64,000 nucleotides of DNA. Source: Salinirubellus salinus (GTDB lineage Archaea; Halobacteriota; Halobacteria; Halobacteriales; Haloarculaceae). Positions 43,262 to 51,541 of the stretch are shown here, one piece after another. Both the position numbers and the translations under genes were made by a program. Numbering within the stretch: position 1 is the stretch's first letter; each line of letters opens with the position of its first letter. Where the stretch lies: contig NZ_CP104003.1 of NCBI RefSeq assembly GCF_025231485.1, positions 372,001 to 436,000 of the forward strand, in the 5' to 3' direction. The notes beneath the pieces are model-generated. The model was not told where the DNA came from, did not search any database, and saw only the letters and a program-made list of their open reading frames with translations.

Positions 43262-43536
43262 TAAAATCAAGCGCATGCCCCCGGCTTCAGTCGGGGGTCG
43301 AGCGACCACCGAACTACCTTGTGCAAGGAGATACCGCGTCCCTCGGGACGCCGAATCCGCCACATCCTTCACGGGACTCACGCACGGCGCACGAACCGAG
43401 ATGCCCCGGCTTTGCCGGGTGGATTTACCCCCGTCGGACGGACTGGAGCCCCACGCACCAAGCGGGGTGCGATGGCCAGCCCGACCCCGAGCGCGGATGG
43501 GGAACCCTCGCCGTTCACGGCGAGGAGGATGTCATT
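43262..43536 (+). mobile_element. non-autonomous IS1341-like remnant (MITE or solo element)
   Basis: About 275 bp without a gene lies between a left hairpin (CCCCCGGCTTCAGTCGGGGG, about 43279-43298) and a right hairpin CCTCGCCG-TTCA-CGGCGAGG at 43506-43525 followed by AGGATGTCAT. The right end is almost the same as that of the TnpB element ending at 45390. The inner part may derive from the 3' region of a TnpB element (omega-RNA-like). It sits at the 5' edge of a truncated surface-protein gene, whose start has been lost. Confidence 0.6.
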
Positions 43537-43912
43537 CGTGGCAGTACGCCGACCAGTACCTCCGAGTCTCGAACGCCATCCACAACGGGACGTTCTACGG
43601 CGTCCAGCGCTCGAACCTGACCTACGACTTCACGGGGCCGGACGTCCCACCGCGCGTCGTCGAGGGGGCGCGGTACCTGCAGGTGGCCGCGGTCGACTAC
43701 AGCGGCAATCGCGGGCCCGTGACGCGGTACACCGTCCGCGTCGACGTGAGCGACCCCTATCCCGCCGACCCGGAGGCGATTGGCCCCGCTCAGGGAGGTA
43801 ACGCCGTGTTCGACTACTGGACGAACGGCTCGAGCGTGACCGTGGCGTGGGACCCGATGGCGGACCGGGGCCACCCGGACTCGGGCGTGGAGACGTACGA
43901 CTACCTGATTCG
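43537..43912 (+). pseudogene. surface protein fragment, part upstream of the TnpB insertion
   Basis: Directly after the remnant element an open frame reads SWQYADQYLRVSNAIHNGTF and continues YDFTGPDVPPRVVEGARYLQ, then DYSGNRGPVTRYTVRVDV and VETYDYLI. It looks like fibronectin- or bacterial Ig-like extracellular domains. There is no start or signal peptide; the 5' part is gone. The frame is the same (modulo 3) as the part after the TnpB element, so the two halves were one gene. Confidence 0.7.
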
Positions 43913-44058
43913 AGGAGAGAGTCCCGCCCTTCAGGGCGGGCGTGAATCCGACAACTGCGGAACAACCGCCGACGCCGCTCAGTTCGAGGTCTCTCTTCGC
44001 GTTCACTTTCACCCCGGATGGCAGATATATAGGTACAGCCACGCCCTCTGTCGGTTCG

Positions 44059-45336
44059 ATGAAGCGGACCAACGCGTTCGAGGTAGTCCCTCAGTCCACG
44101 GAGGACGAGGAGTTGCTTCGCCGGCTGTTGGACGCTTCTGCCGCTCTCTGGAACGAAATCACCTACGAGCGTCGCGAGAACTACGCCGACCCAGACGCAG
44201 ACGTGTGGGAGATCAGCGAGTATCGCGGTCGCTATGGCGGTGTTCTCGGCGCATCCACGGTTCAGCAAATCGAACGCAAGAACCGCGAAGCGTGGAAGTC
44301 GTTCTTTAGCCTCAAGAAGAAGGGCGAAGCCAACGGCAAACCCGGCTACTGGGGCAACGAAGACGATGGACGCGAACTCCGCACATTCATCCGGAACACG
44401 TCGTACACCGTCGAGTGGGGCGATTATTCCCGGCTCGAAATCCTCGTCGGCAAAGACCTGAAAGACGAGTACGGACTCGGCCAACTGGAACGTCTCCGAC
44501 TCGAAGTCCGAGGCGACCTCAACTGGAGAGAGTACGACAAGCAGGGTCGGTTGGAGGTGTTTTACGACGAACACGCACAGACGTTCAGGGCCTTTCAGCC
44601 AGTCACCATCGACGATTCTCGACTGGCACACCCACTGGCTTCGGAAGAAGCCGCGCTGGACATCGGTGCGAACACGCTCGTCGCCTGTACGACCACAACC
44701 GGTGAGCAATACCTGTACGAAGGTCGCTCGCTGTTCGAGCGATTCCGCGAGACGACGCGAGAAATCGCCCGCCGCCAATCACTCTTGGAGGATGGTCGAT
44801 ACAGCAGTCACCGTATCCGACGCCTGTACGACCGGCGTACTAAGCGACGTGACCACGCCCGAGACGCACTTGCCCGTGACCTCATCGAACGGCTCTACGA
44901 CGAGAGCGTCTCGACGGTGTACGCCGGGGCGTTGACGGACGTGCTGGACACGCACTGGTCGGTTGAGACGAACGCGAAGACGCACAATTTCTGGGCGTTC
45001 AGAGCGTTCGTGAACCGACTGTCGTGTACCGCCGAGGAATACGGTATCTCGGTGGAAGTACGGTCAGAGGCGTGGACGAGTCAGGAGTGTCCAAACTGCG
45101 GTTCGACAGAAGACACGACGCGCCACCGCGACACGCTGACGTGTCCGTGTGGATTTGAAGGGCACGCAGACCTCACGGCGTCAGAAACGTTCTTGAGACG
45201 GCAGACGACGGTACCACGGTCGATGGCACGGCCTGTATGCCTCAAGTGGGACAACCACGAATGGTTGGAGTCATCACGCTCTCCCCGTCCCAACGAGGAG
45301 CATACGAACCCACAAGTTGCCTCCGTGGGTCGGTAA
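44059..45336 (+). CDS. tnpB: TnpB, IS1341-type, altered RuvC-II site
   Basis: TnpB proteins are RNA-guided DNA endonucleases that protect transposon copies, and ancestors of Cas12. This 425-residue frame is complete. RuvC-I Asp201 is in [10 protein letters not shown]; the zinc finger is ECPNCG...[12 protein letters not shown] with Cys344, 347, 362 and 364; RuvC-III Asp371 is present. At the RuvC-II position where many TnpBs have Glu (VxEDL) it reads [14 protein letters not shown], so the acid is missing there. Catalytic-site rearrangements are known in some TnpB groups, so activity cannot be excluded. The start ATG follows an AT-rich promoter (AGATATATAGG, about 44023). Confidence 0.9.
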   Translation: MKRTNAFEVVPQSTEDEELLRRLLDASAALWNEITYERRENYADPDADVWEISEYRGRYGGVLGASTVQQIERKNREAWKSFFSLKKKGEANGKPGYWGNEDDGRELRTFIRNTSYTVEWGDYSRLEILVGKDLKDEYGLGQLERLRLEVRGDLNWREYDKQGRLEVFYDEHAQTFRAFQPVTIDDSRLAHPLASEEAALDIGANTLVACTTTTGEQYLYEGRSLFERFRETTREIARRQSLLEDGRYSSHRIRRLYDRRTKRRDHARDALARDLIERLYDESVSTVYAGALTDVLDTHWSVETNAKTHNFWAFRAFVNRLSCTAEEYGISVEVRSEAWTSQECPNCGSTEDTTRHRDTLTCPCGFEGHADLTASETFLRRQTTVPRSMARPVCLKWDNHEWLESSRSPRPNEEHTNPQVASVGR

Positions 45337-45388
45337 GCGATACTCCCAGCGCGAGGAACCCCCGGCGTTCACGCCGGGGAGGATGTCA
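45190..45388 (+). ncRNA. possible omega-RNA (reRNA) of the TnpB element
   Basis: In TnpB systems the guide RNA comes from the 3' end of tnpB and the right end of the element; the guide is the DNA just outside. Here that region ends in the covarying hairpin CCCCGGCG-TTCA-CGCCGGGG and GGATGTCA. If made, its guide would start at about 45389 in the host-gene fragment (CGTTCGGCCCCCGGACCG). This is a family-based prediction with no direct proof. Confidence 0.35.
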
Positions 45389-46127
45389 TGCGTTCGGCCC
45401 CCGGACCGCCGAGCGGTCGTTCCGGACCGTCGAGACCTCTCGCCCCGGGTTCTACGATAGCGACCGACGGCAGTACACCCTCGAACTGAACGGCTCCGGA
45501 CCGGGTGCACACGTCCTCACGCTGCGTCCCCGTGACGCCGCTGGCAACGCCAACGAGACGACCATCGTCGTCTGCATGGAGGCCTCCCGGGCGACGTGCG
45601 GGACCCGGCTCGGCGTCCCTCGCGCCCCCGACATCCCGACGCTCGAGGTGAATGGCAGCCTCGACCTGGAGCGCCCCGGCCTCGACCGACTGATCCACCG
45701 GAACCTCCAGCGGGTTCGCGACCGCCCGCTCCCGGTTCCGGGGTGGCTCGTCGGCGACCGCATCAACCTCGCGGTGAGCGAAGATGGGGCGACGAACCAC
45801 TACCTCGTCCGGCTGGACGACGGCGAACTGGTCGAACTCCGGGCGGTCGACGGCCCGGGTGGTGGGAACCCCACCACCCGGGTGGTGACCGACCCAGGGA
45901 CCGTCAGCGAGGTGGCGTCGGCAGACGCGCCTGCCACGGCACTCGACCGGGCCTACCGGGACGGCGACGTGTCGGTCCACGGTGTCGGCATCCTCAACGC
46001 CCTGAAACTCACTGCAGTGAAACTGGCGCTCGACCTGCGGAACCTCGTCGGGCTGCGGATCGGGCCGGCAGTGGCGCTGGGTCTGGTAGCGTTCGCCACC
46101 GTCGTCCCGAGGCGACGGCGAGACTGA
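45389..46127 (+). pseudogene. surface protein fragment, part downstream of the TnpB insertion
   Basis: The frame resumes as FGPRTAERSFRTVETSRPGF and continues with LRPRDAAGNANETTIVVCME, completing an Ig-like/FN3 domain. A further extracellular part follows (LERPGLDRLIHRNLQRVRDR). It ends with a hydrophobic helix and basic tail, VGLRIGPAVALGLVAFATVV then PRRRRD. That is a C-terminal membrane anchor with positive end, but without a PGF-like triplet. With the upstream fragment it made a larger anchored cell-surface protein. It is non-functional unless an internal start is used. Confidence 0.7.
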
Positions 46128-46220
46128 CGTCGGCGCCGGCACTGAGGCCTGTCGGCTGGCTTCGGGTCACGACGACGACGAAGGGCAATTTCTTTGTTCG
46201 ATGCCGGGCGACCCTGAGGT

Positions 46221-46370
46221 ATGTCCGATCAAGTCGTACTCGCCCTGACGGCCGTCACGGTGCTCGCTCTCCTCCTGTTCACCGTCGCGGCGTTCAAGTA
46301 CGTCCCGGAAGCCCTGCGCGAGGAAGAGGAGGAGGAATCCGAGCCCGAACAACACCGCCCCGTCGCCTGA
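46221..46370 (+). CDS. 49-residue single-helix membrane protein
   Basis: ATG 46221 opens a 49-residue protein starting MSDQVVLALTAVTVLALLLF, with one transmembrane helix (about 5-26). An Arg-Glu6 run and acidic tail follow (ESEPEQHRPVA). The composition and clean start after an AT-rich stretch (GGCAATTTCTTTG at 46184-46196) support a real small gene. It converges on the HTH regulator gene with four bases between. Function unknown. Confidence 0.6.
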   Translation: MSDQVVLALTAVTVLALLLFTVAAFKYVPEALREEEEEESEPEQHRPVA

Positions 46371-46374
46371 CGGG

Positions 46375-47067
46375 TCAGTCGCGGTCGCCCCGGTGGGTGT
46401 CCGACTGCGGGGAGTCGACGAGTCCGGAGAGGAGCTTCGACTCGGCCTTCCTGAGGTGTTCGTCGACGGTCGAGGGTGCACACCCGAGCCTCTCCGCGAG
46501 CTCGCTCTGGTTCAGTCGGCGCGGTATCTCGTAGTAGCCGCTCTCGACGGCCTGCTCGAACACCTCGCGCTGGCGGGTCGTCAGCAGCGAGAGCATGTCG
46601 CGGTTCCCCGGCGAGTAGCGACCGACCTGCCGGATGGTCACGTGGACATCGTGGGGAACGCTCTCGAGCGCCCCGCGAAGCGTGTCGTGGGTGCCGACGA
46701 GTGTGACGAGCAGGCCGCCACGCTGCGTGAACCCGATGGGGGTGTCGACGATGAGCGCGAACTGGTCCGAGAGCGACAGCAGCGTCCCCGCGGGCTCGCC
46801 GGCGGCGACGTGGACGTAGAGGTGGAACGCGCCGCCGTCGGCGATGGGGAGGACGTCCCAGTCGAGGACGTCCTCGTGGCCGTCGACGCAGTCCCGTGCC
46901 GCCGCTGGGTCACCGTGGAGGCGGTAGAGCAACACGCCCGTCCCGTCGGCGAAGGCGTCGACGTGCAACAGCGCCTCCCGCTCGACTGCGGGCACCCCGG
47001 CTAACCGCGCGTCGGCAGGGTGGATGCCGCCACCGGTCGGCGTCAGCGTCAGGTCGAAGTAGCGCAT
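46375..47067 (-). CDS. bacterio-opsin-activator-type HTH-10 regulator
   Basis: The 230-residue protein starts MRYFDLTLTPTGGGIHPADA and has a sensor domain to about 165 and a C-terminal HTH-10 (LLTTRQREVFEQAVESGYYEIPR, then NQSELAERLGCAPSTVDEHL). It is in the same class as the regulator at 41502-42188 but only distantly similar outside the HTH. A divergent cupin gene starts 150 bp away and could be its target. No ligand is evident. Confidence 0.82.
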   Translation of the reverse strand: MRYFDLTLTPTGGGIHPADARLAGVPAVEREALLHVDAFADGTGVLLYRLHGDPAAARDCVDGHEDVLDWDVLPIADGGAFHLYVHVAAGEPAGTLLSLSDQFALIVDTPIGFTQRGGLLVTLVGTHDTLRGALESVPHDVHVTIRQVGRYSPGNRDMLSLLTTRQREVFEQAVESGYYEIPRRLNQSELAERLGCAPSTVDEHLRKAESKLLSGLVDSPQSDTHRGDRD

Positions 47068-47217
47068 CGTGATGCTCGTGAGGGGACCGTTCGGTCGTCG
47101 GTACTGACGAGGGTATCGGTGGATGCGTGATTAACACCTTCCATCACGGTGAATCGTGACACCTGGGTGGGGTCCGAGACCCGACGACTGAAGGGACCAC
47201 GGTCCGTGCCGCGGCGT

Positions 47218-47700
47218 ATGGAGAAGGTTTCCATCGACGACGTTCCGGTCCAGAACAGCCCGCTCGGCGTCCACAGCGTCCGCAAGCCGGTCTCCTCGGT
47301 CCTCGGGACCGAGCACTTCGCCATGAACTACTTCGAACTCGAGCCCGAGGAGTCGTTCTCGGGCGGCCTCCACACCCACCACGACCAGGAGGAGGTGTTC
47401 TACGTGGAGTCCGGCACCGCACGCTTCGAGGTCGGGCTCGACCACGAGGAGATCGTCGTCGACGAGGGTGAACTCGTCCGGTTCGCCCCCGGCGAGTTCC
47501 AGACGGGCTACAACGACGGCGAGGACACGCTCGTCGGGTGGGCGCTCGGTGCCCCCGACAGCAAGCACGACTGGGACGACATCGAGAGCGTGGTCGACTG
47601 TCGTGAGTGCGGCGAGGAGACACCGCACGGGCTCGACCTCACCGACGAGGGCCGGTTCGAGCTGACGTGTCTCGACTGCGGCACCTCGTTCACGGTCTGA
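47218..47700 (+). CDS. cupin protein with C-terminal zinc ribbon
   Basis: The 160-residue protein joins two parts. Residues 25-110 are a cupin: GGLHTHHDQEEVFYVESGTA with His/His/Glu ligands and EGELVRFAPGEFQTGYND. Residues 122-160 are a zinc ribbon with CRECGEETPHGLDL and CLDCGTSFTV. The zinc ribbon may bind a partner or nucleic acid. The substrate is unknown. ATG 47218 gives the normal cupin N-terminus. Confidence 0.78.
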   Translation: MEKVSIDDVPVQNSPLGVHSVRKPVSSVLGTEHFAMNYFELEPEESFSGGLHTHHDQEEVFYVESGTARFEVGLDHEEIVVDEGELVRFAPGEFQTGYNDGEDTLVGWALGAPDSKHDWDDIESVVDCRECGEETPHGLDLTDEGRFELTCLDCGTSFTV

Positions 47701-47755
47701 GCGGCGAGGCCCCCGTGTCCCGAGCTGTCCTGCCCCGACCCGCCCTCCGCCGCCG

Positions 47756-47983
47756 CTACTCCTCCTTGTGCGTGAAGATGACCGTCGATCCCTCGTGGGT
47801 CGTCGGGCAGATGTCCATCCGTTCGGAGAGGTTCAGTCGCGTCAACTCCTTGCAGACGATGAGGTCGTCGAACGGCTCGTCACAGGCGGGACAGGCCAGT
47901 CCGACCGTGTTCTGGTAGATGTCGACCGTCGGCGACTTCTCGCGTGGGGTCACGGACCCGACGATGGTGTCGAACTCCTCCAT
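47756..47983 (-). CDS. small zinc-finger protein
   Basis: The 75-residue protein starts MEEFDTIVGSVTPREKSPTV. CPACDEPFDDLIVCKE is a CxxC zinc-binding pair with a third Cys, and a fourth Cys lies in MDICPTTHEG. It probably folds around one zinc. I recall close relatives in many haloarchaea, all uncharacterised. It is 59 bp from a winged-helix gene on the same strand, and regulatory roles are possible for both. Confidence 0.7.
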   Translation of the reverse strand: MEEFDTIVGSVTPREKSPTVDIYQNTVGLACPACDEPFDDLIVCKELTRLNLSERMDICPTTHEGSTVIFTHKEE

Positions 47984-48042
47984 ACACCCTCTCAGTGGGC
48001 CCCACCCCTAAAGATTGACCGGCCGAGCGGCGTCAGCGGGTC

Positions 48043-48321
48043 TCAGTCGTCGGCGAGGACCGGCTCCTCTGACTCTCTCTCGGTCTCGGCCGCCCCCTCG
48101 CCCGGTGTGAGGGCGGCTCGACCCTGCTCCGTGATGGTGTAGATGGACTCGTTGGTGACCGGACGGACGAGCCCGCCGTCGACGAGTGTCTCGAACCGAC
48201 GTTCCGCGTACCCGAGGTGGACGCCGAGCCGATTGGCCACCAGCGGGATGTACTCCGGCGGGTGGCGGTCGAGGTACTCGAGGATGCTGACGTCGACGCT
48301 GCGGAGCCCGTTCGGTTGCAT
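48043..48321 (-). CDS. small winged-helix (phage-repressor-like) regulator
   Basis: The 92-residue protein is essentially one winged helix: VDVSILEYLDRHPPEYIPLV, ANRLGVHLGYAERRFETLVD, then the wing GLVRPVTNESIYTITEQG. It resembles the PhiH1 repressor-like group common in haloarchaea. The last 25 residues are acidic. It stands just downstream of a promoter-like stretch and is not clearly in an operon. The targets are unknown. Confidence 0.75.
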   Translation of the reverse strand: MQPNGLRSVDVSILEYLDRHPPEYIPLVANRLGVHLGYAERRFETLVDGGLVRPVTNESIYTITEQGRAALTPGEGAAETERESEEPVLADD

Positions 48322-48407
48322 GATGTCCGCGCAATATTCGCCGGGGAGGCGCTTATGTCTTGTGGTGAGTTAACATGCCTTGGTAGGGGCGCTGGTGAGG
48401 GCTACTT

Positions 48408-49178
48408 TCAACAGAGGTTCACCGTGGCATACGTATCACCAGAGTCGCCCATCACCACGCCGATGCCGACCTCGTCCGCGTTCTCTAGGACCAGCTTTTG
48501 ACGCTCTTCGGTACGGTCAAACCACCGCGCTACAATTGCTTGAGCGACCTCTTCATCTGTTCGACTAAACTGCATCTCACCGTCGGGTCCTGTGAATTGC
48601 CGCCCAGCGATGGTCTTGCCAACGACTTCCAATTCTTGATCGTCTCTGATTCCAGTATTCGAATCGTCGGGGACTCGGCACCGCCGATCCAATTCGAACC
48701 GCTCGTAGCGTTCAGCAGAGGTGACCCCCGCAGCCGCATGTGAGACGTATCCTTGCTGAGCCATGTTCTCACTGTGGAACCGCGCCATCTCAACAAGCGG
48801 ACCGTACGACCGAAGCGAGGTGAGCGACCGGTCTACACGACGCTCGTTCAACTCTGCCTGAATTATCCGCTCTATCTCGGATTCATTGAACTCGTCCGGC
48901 GCTACGGTCGGGACCGGTGTAGGCGTCGGTACAGGGGTCGGTGTAGCGGTGGGTGTCGGCGTCGGGGTGGCGGTCGGCGCCGCTGTGGGTGTGATGGTTG
49001 AACCTCCAGCGCCGTTCGTCGGCGTGGCTGTTGGCGTCGTAGAGGCTTCCCCCTCATCAGGGCTGTCTCCGCCATCCAGAGAACCGCCGCCACCCAACTG
49101 GAGCCCGACCAGTCCACCCACCGTCATCGCCGTGAGGACGATGACGGCGAGGATACCGAGCGCCACCTTGTTCACCAT
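48408..49178 (-). CDS. CAP (SCP/PR-1) domain protein with Thr/Pro stalk
   Basis: The 256-residue protein has an N-terminal membrane anchor (residues 5-29), a Thr/Pro-rich stalk (about 45-105, repeated TPTPVPTP-like units), and a CAP domain starting near 115 (IERIIQAELNERRVDRSLTS). Typical CAP features are FHSENMAQQGYVSHAA and VAQAIVARWFDRTEERQKLV. It ends abruptly at VNLC, though the core domain seems complete. The part encoding the CAP domain is visibly poorer in GC than its surroundings. Function of archaeal CAP proteins is not established. Confidence 0.78.
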   Translation of the reverse strand: MVNKVALGILAVIVLTAMTVGGLVGLQLGGGGSLDGGDSPDEGEASTTPTATPTNGAGGSTITPTAAPTATPTPTPTATPTPVPTPTPVPTVAPDEFNESEIERIIQAELNERRVDRSLTSLRSYGPLVEMARFHSENMAQQGYVSHAAAGVTSAERYERFELDRRCRVPDDSNTGIRDDQELEVVGKTIAGRQFTGPDGEMQFSRTDEEVAQAIVARWFDRTEERQKLVLENADEVGIGVVMGDSGDTYATVNLC

Positions 49179-49261
49179 TGAATCGTGGTATACCGTCCTG
49201 GTAGATTAACCTACGGGGGAGAACGACACTGATTAAGCGACGACGGCCCGACAGACGAACG

Positions 49262-49525
49262 ATGGACGACGACCGCGAGTGGAACGACCCGGAGCCGACG
49301 AGCGAGCGGGAACGGCGGACCCGCTACCGGCTCGCCGGCGGACTCGTCGGGCTCCTCGCGGGCGTCGTCTTCTTCAGCCCCACGCTCAGTAGCGTCGGCC
49401 CCCTCCTGTGGCCGCCGGGCGGTGCGCGGTGGTTCACCCTGCTGTTGACCGTGGGACTCTCGCTCATGCTCCCACTGATGATCGGCGCGGCGCTCGGGGA
49501 GTCCTACGCCCGCTACCGGTCGTGA
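49262..49525 (+). CDS. small two-helix membrane protein
   Basis: The 87-residue protein has a charged start (MDDDREWNDPEPTSERERRT) and two transmembrane helices (about 25-45 and 57-78), ending YARYRS. No family recognised. The ATG at 49262 follows a promoter-like AT stretch (GATTAAGCG) about 30 bp upstream. It is divergent from the CAP protein gene. Confidence 0.6.
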   Translation: MDDDREWNDPEPTSERERRTRYRLAGGLVGLLAGVVFFSPTLSSVGPLLWPPGGARWFTLLLTVGLSLMLPLMIGAALGESYARYRS

Positions 49526-49635
49526 GGTGCCACCGGTAGAGACAGTGCGGTTCGGAGGGGTGGAACTCGACGCCGTCCGAGCGAGCGCCGAAGGCGCGAA
49601 CGAGGCCCACTCCCGGAGCGAAGTGCACGACGTGG

Positions 49636-50448
49636 CTAGTCGTCGTCGGCCTCGAGCCCCGGTGCGGGAACCGCGTGCTCCCGTTCCAGCGCCGTCACCG
49701 TCGGCGTCCCGGTCACCGGGTTCTCCGTCACCGCCGTCGGGACGCCGTAGGCGTCGGCCAGCCGCTCGCTCGTCAGCACCGCGTCGGGCGCCCCGACGGC
49801 CAGCAGCTCCCCGTCGGCCAGTAGCGCCATCCGGTCGCAGAAGCGGGCGGCGAGGTTCAGGTCGTGGATGGCCGCGACGGCCGTCTGCCCCTCGTCGGCG
49901 AGGTGGCGGACGAGCGAGAGCGTCGCCAGCTGGTGGTTGATGTCGAGACTGGCCGTGGGTTCGTCGAGCAACAGCGTCGGCGTCTCCTGCGCCAGCGCGC
50001 GGGCGAGGAGGACCCGCTGGCGCTCGCCGCCCGAGAGGTCGCCCACGGGCCGGTCGGCCAGCGCGGCGGTCTCGGTCCGTTCGAGCGCGCGCTCGACGGC
50101 GTCGCGGTCGCCCTCACTCGACCCGCCGAGCCGCGAGCGGTGGGGTGTCCGACCCATCTCGACGATGCTCCGCGCGTCGAAGTCGAACCCGAGGTGGGTC
50201 TCCTGCGGGACCGTCGCGACCCGGCGGGCGAGCTCGCGTGCCGAGAGCGACGCCACTGCGGCCCCGTCGATGGTGATGGACCCCGTGGTCGGCGCGACGA
50301 GACCGTTGACCGCCCGCAACAGCGTGGTCTTGCCGGCTCCGTTCGGCCCGACCAGCGCGAGGAACGAGCCCGCCTCGACCGAGAGCGACACGTCGCGCAG
50401 GACCGTCGAGTCGCCGAAGGCGACGGAGACGCCGTCCACCTCGATCAC
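49636..50448 (-). CDS. btuD: ABC transporter ATP-binding protein (BtuD-like)
   Basis: The 270-residue ATPase drives uptake with the adjacent permease. Walker A is GPNGAGKTTL (about 34-43), the Q-loop TVPQETHLGFDFD, the signature LSGGERQRVLLARAL, Walker B PTLLLDEPTASLD and the switch His in AAIHDLNLAARF. It belongs to the FecCD/BtuCD type importers for iron-siderophore, heme or cobalamin. A C-terminal extension of about 50 residues (ending VPAPGLEADDD) is usual in haloarchaeal BtuD. It overlaps the permease stop by four bases. Cobalamin is the best guess, iron chelates the alternative. Confidence 0.9.
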   Translation of the reverse strand: MIEVDGVSVAFGDSTVLRDVSLSVEAGSFLALVGPNGAGKTTLLRAVNGLVAPTTGSITIDGAAVASLSARELARRVATVPQETHLGFDFDARSIVEMGRTPHRSRLGGSSEGDRDAVERALERTETAALADRPVGDLSGGERQRVLLARALAQETPTLLLDEPTASLDINHQLATLSLVRHLADEGQTAVAAIHDLNLAARFCDRMALLADGELLAVGAPDAVLTSERLADAYGVPTAVTENPVTGTPTVTALEREHAVPAPGLEADDD

Positions 50449-51488
50449 AGTTCGTGCACCTCGCGTTCACGGAGCAGGTAGAGGAAGAACGGCGCGCCGA
50501 GCGCGGCGGTGACGATGCCGACCGGGAGTTCGGCCGGGCCCATCCGCGCGACCGTGTCGGTGGCGACGAGGAACACAGCGCCAGCGAGCGCGGCGGTCGG
50601 CAACAGCACGCGGTGGTCCGGCCCGACGAGCAGGCGCATGACGTGCGGGACGACGAGGCCGACGAACCCGATGACGCCAGCGACGCTGACGGCGACGGCG
50701 GTGACAAGACTCGCCAGCGCGAGCAACACGACCTTCGTCCGCTCCACCTCGATACCGAGCGCGTGGGCGTCCTCCTCACCGAGCAGGAGGACGTTCAGGT
50801 CGCGCGCGTAGGCGAACAGGAGGACGAACGCGGGCAGCGAGACGGTGAGAACCACCCCGACCTTCCCCCAGCTGGCGTTGTGGAGGTGGCCCATCAGCCA
50901 GTAGACCGCCCGCTGCAGGCTGTCGCCAGCGAACAGCATCAGGAAGGAGATGGCCGCTCCGAGGAACGTCTGGACGGCGACACCCGCGAGCAGGAGGGTG
51001 GCGACGGGGGTGCGGCCACCCTGGTTCGCGATGAGGTAGACGCCGAAGCCGGCGACGAGTGCGCCGAGGAACGCGGCCCACTGCAGCGAGAACGGGATGG
51101 CGAAGGGAAAGACGATGACGGCGACGGCCCCCACCGCGGCACCCGTCGAGACGCCGATGATGGAGGGGTCGGCCATCGGGTTCCGGAAGAAGCCCTGCAT
51201 CACCGTCCCAGCGGTGCCGAGGGCGAAGCCCACCCCGGCGCCGAGCGCGATGCGTGGCATCCGGAGCCGGCCGACGATGACCTGACTCGACTGGGCCACC
51301 TCGAAGGCGAACGGGTGGGCCCACCCGGAGAGCGTGGGGACGACGACGGTGTTGAGCATCGCCTTGGCGACGACGACCGGGTCGATGGCGACGCTACCCA
51401 CGCTGGCCGCGAGCACCATCGTCGCGAACAGCGCGGAGCCGAGCCCACCGCTCCACGCCGCCGCCTTCGCCCTCGGGTACACGTTCAT
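50445..51488 (-). CDS. btuC: ABC transporter permease (BtuC/FecD family)
   Basis: The 347-residue protein has about ten transmembrane helices and the conserved LRMPRIALGAGVGFALGTAG, MQGFFRNPMADPSIIGVSTG and GxVGFVGLVVPHVMRLLVGP segments of the BtuC/FecCD family. It forms the membrane channel for the substrate delivered by the divergently encoded binding protein. Of two possible starts, ATG 51488 (MNVYPRAK) fits a leaderless transcript from the shared AT box at 51508-51519; ATG 51497 lies too close to it. Genes for the ATPase and permease overlap. Confidence 0.9.
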   Translation of the reverse strand: MNVYPRAKAAAWSGGLGSALFATMVLAASVGSVAIDPVVVAKAMLNTVVVPTLSGWAHPFAFEVAQSSQVIVGRLRMPRIALGAGVGFALGTAGTVMQGFFRNPMADPSIIGVSTGAAVGAVAVIVFPFAIPFSLQWAAFLGALVAGFGVYLIANQGGRTPVATLLLAGVAVQTFLGAAISFLMLFAGDSLQRAVYWLMGHLHNASWGKVGVVLTVSLPAFVLLFAYARDLNVLLLGEEDAHALGIEVERTKVVLLALASLVTAVAVSVAGVIGFVGLVVPHVMRLLVGPDHRVLLPTAALAGAVFLVATDTVARMGPAELPVGIVTAALGAPFFLYLLREREVHEL

Positions 51489-51507
51489 CAAGCACATTTG
51501 GATTAGG

Positions 51508-51520
51508 TAAATACTTATTG
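51508..51520. promoter_or_regulatory. shared divergent promoter core of the uptake system
   Basis: Only 53 bp separate the two start codons. A single near-palindromic AT core, TAAATACTTATT, lies 26-30 bp from the GTG at 51542 on one side and about 24 bp from the ATG at 51488 on the other. It can be read as a TATA box in both directions. The neighbouring TTTGGATTAGGTAAA may be an operator for a metal- or cofactor-responsive regulator, but I cannot match it to a known site. Confidence 0.5.
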
Positions 51521-51541
51521 GATACGCGAAACGGCCGAGAC

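Larger units (their letters stand above)
43913..45390 (+). mobile_element. IS1341-type TnpB element inserted in a surface-protein gene
   Basis: The left end has the hairpin CCCGCCC-TTCA-GGGCGGG (43923-43940) followed by CGTGAATCCGACAA. The right end has CCCCGGCG-TTCA-CGCCGGGG (45360-45379) followed by AGGATGTCATG. Between them is one complete tnpB and no tnpA, so movement would need a helper. The host gene continues immediately on both sides. Boundaries are accurate to a few bases. Confidence 0.85.

Noticed and set aside
43275-44309. A 344-codon fused frame through the gene-less element into the surface-protein fragment and TnpB left end
   Set aside because: It crosses element ends whose hairpins code NPRRSRRGGCH by chance in both elements; it is not an ancestral protein.
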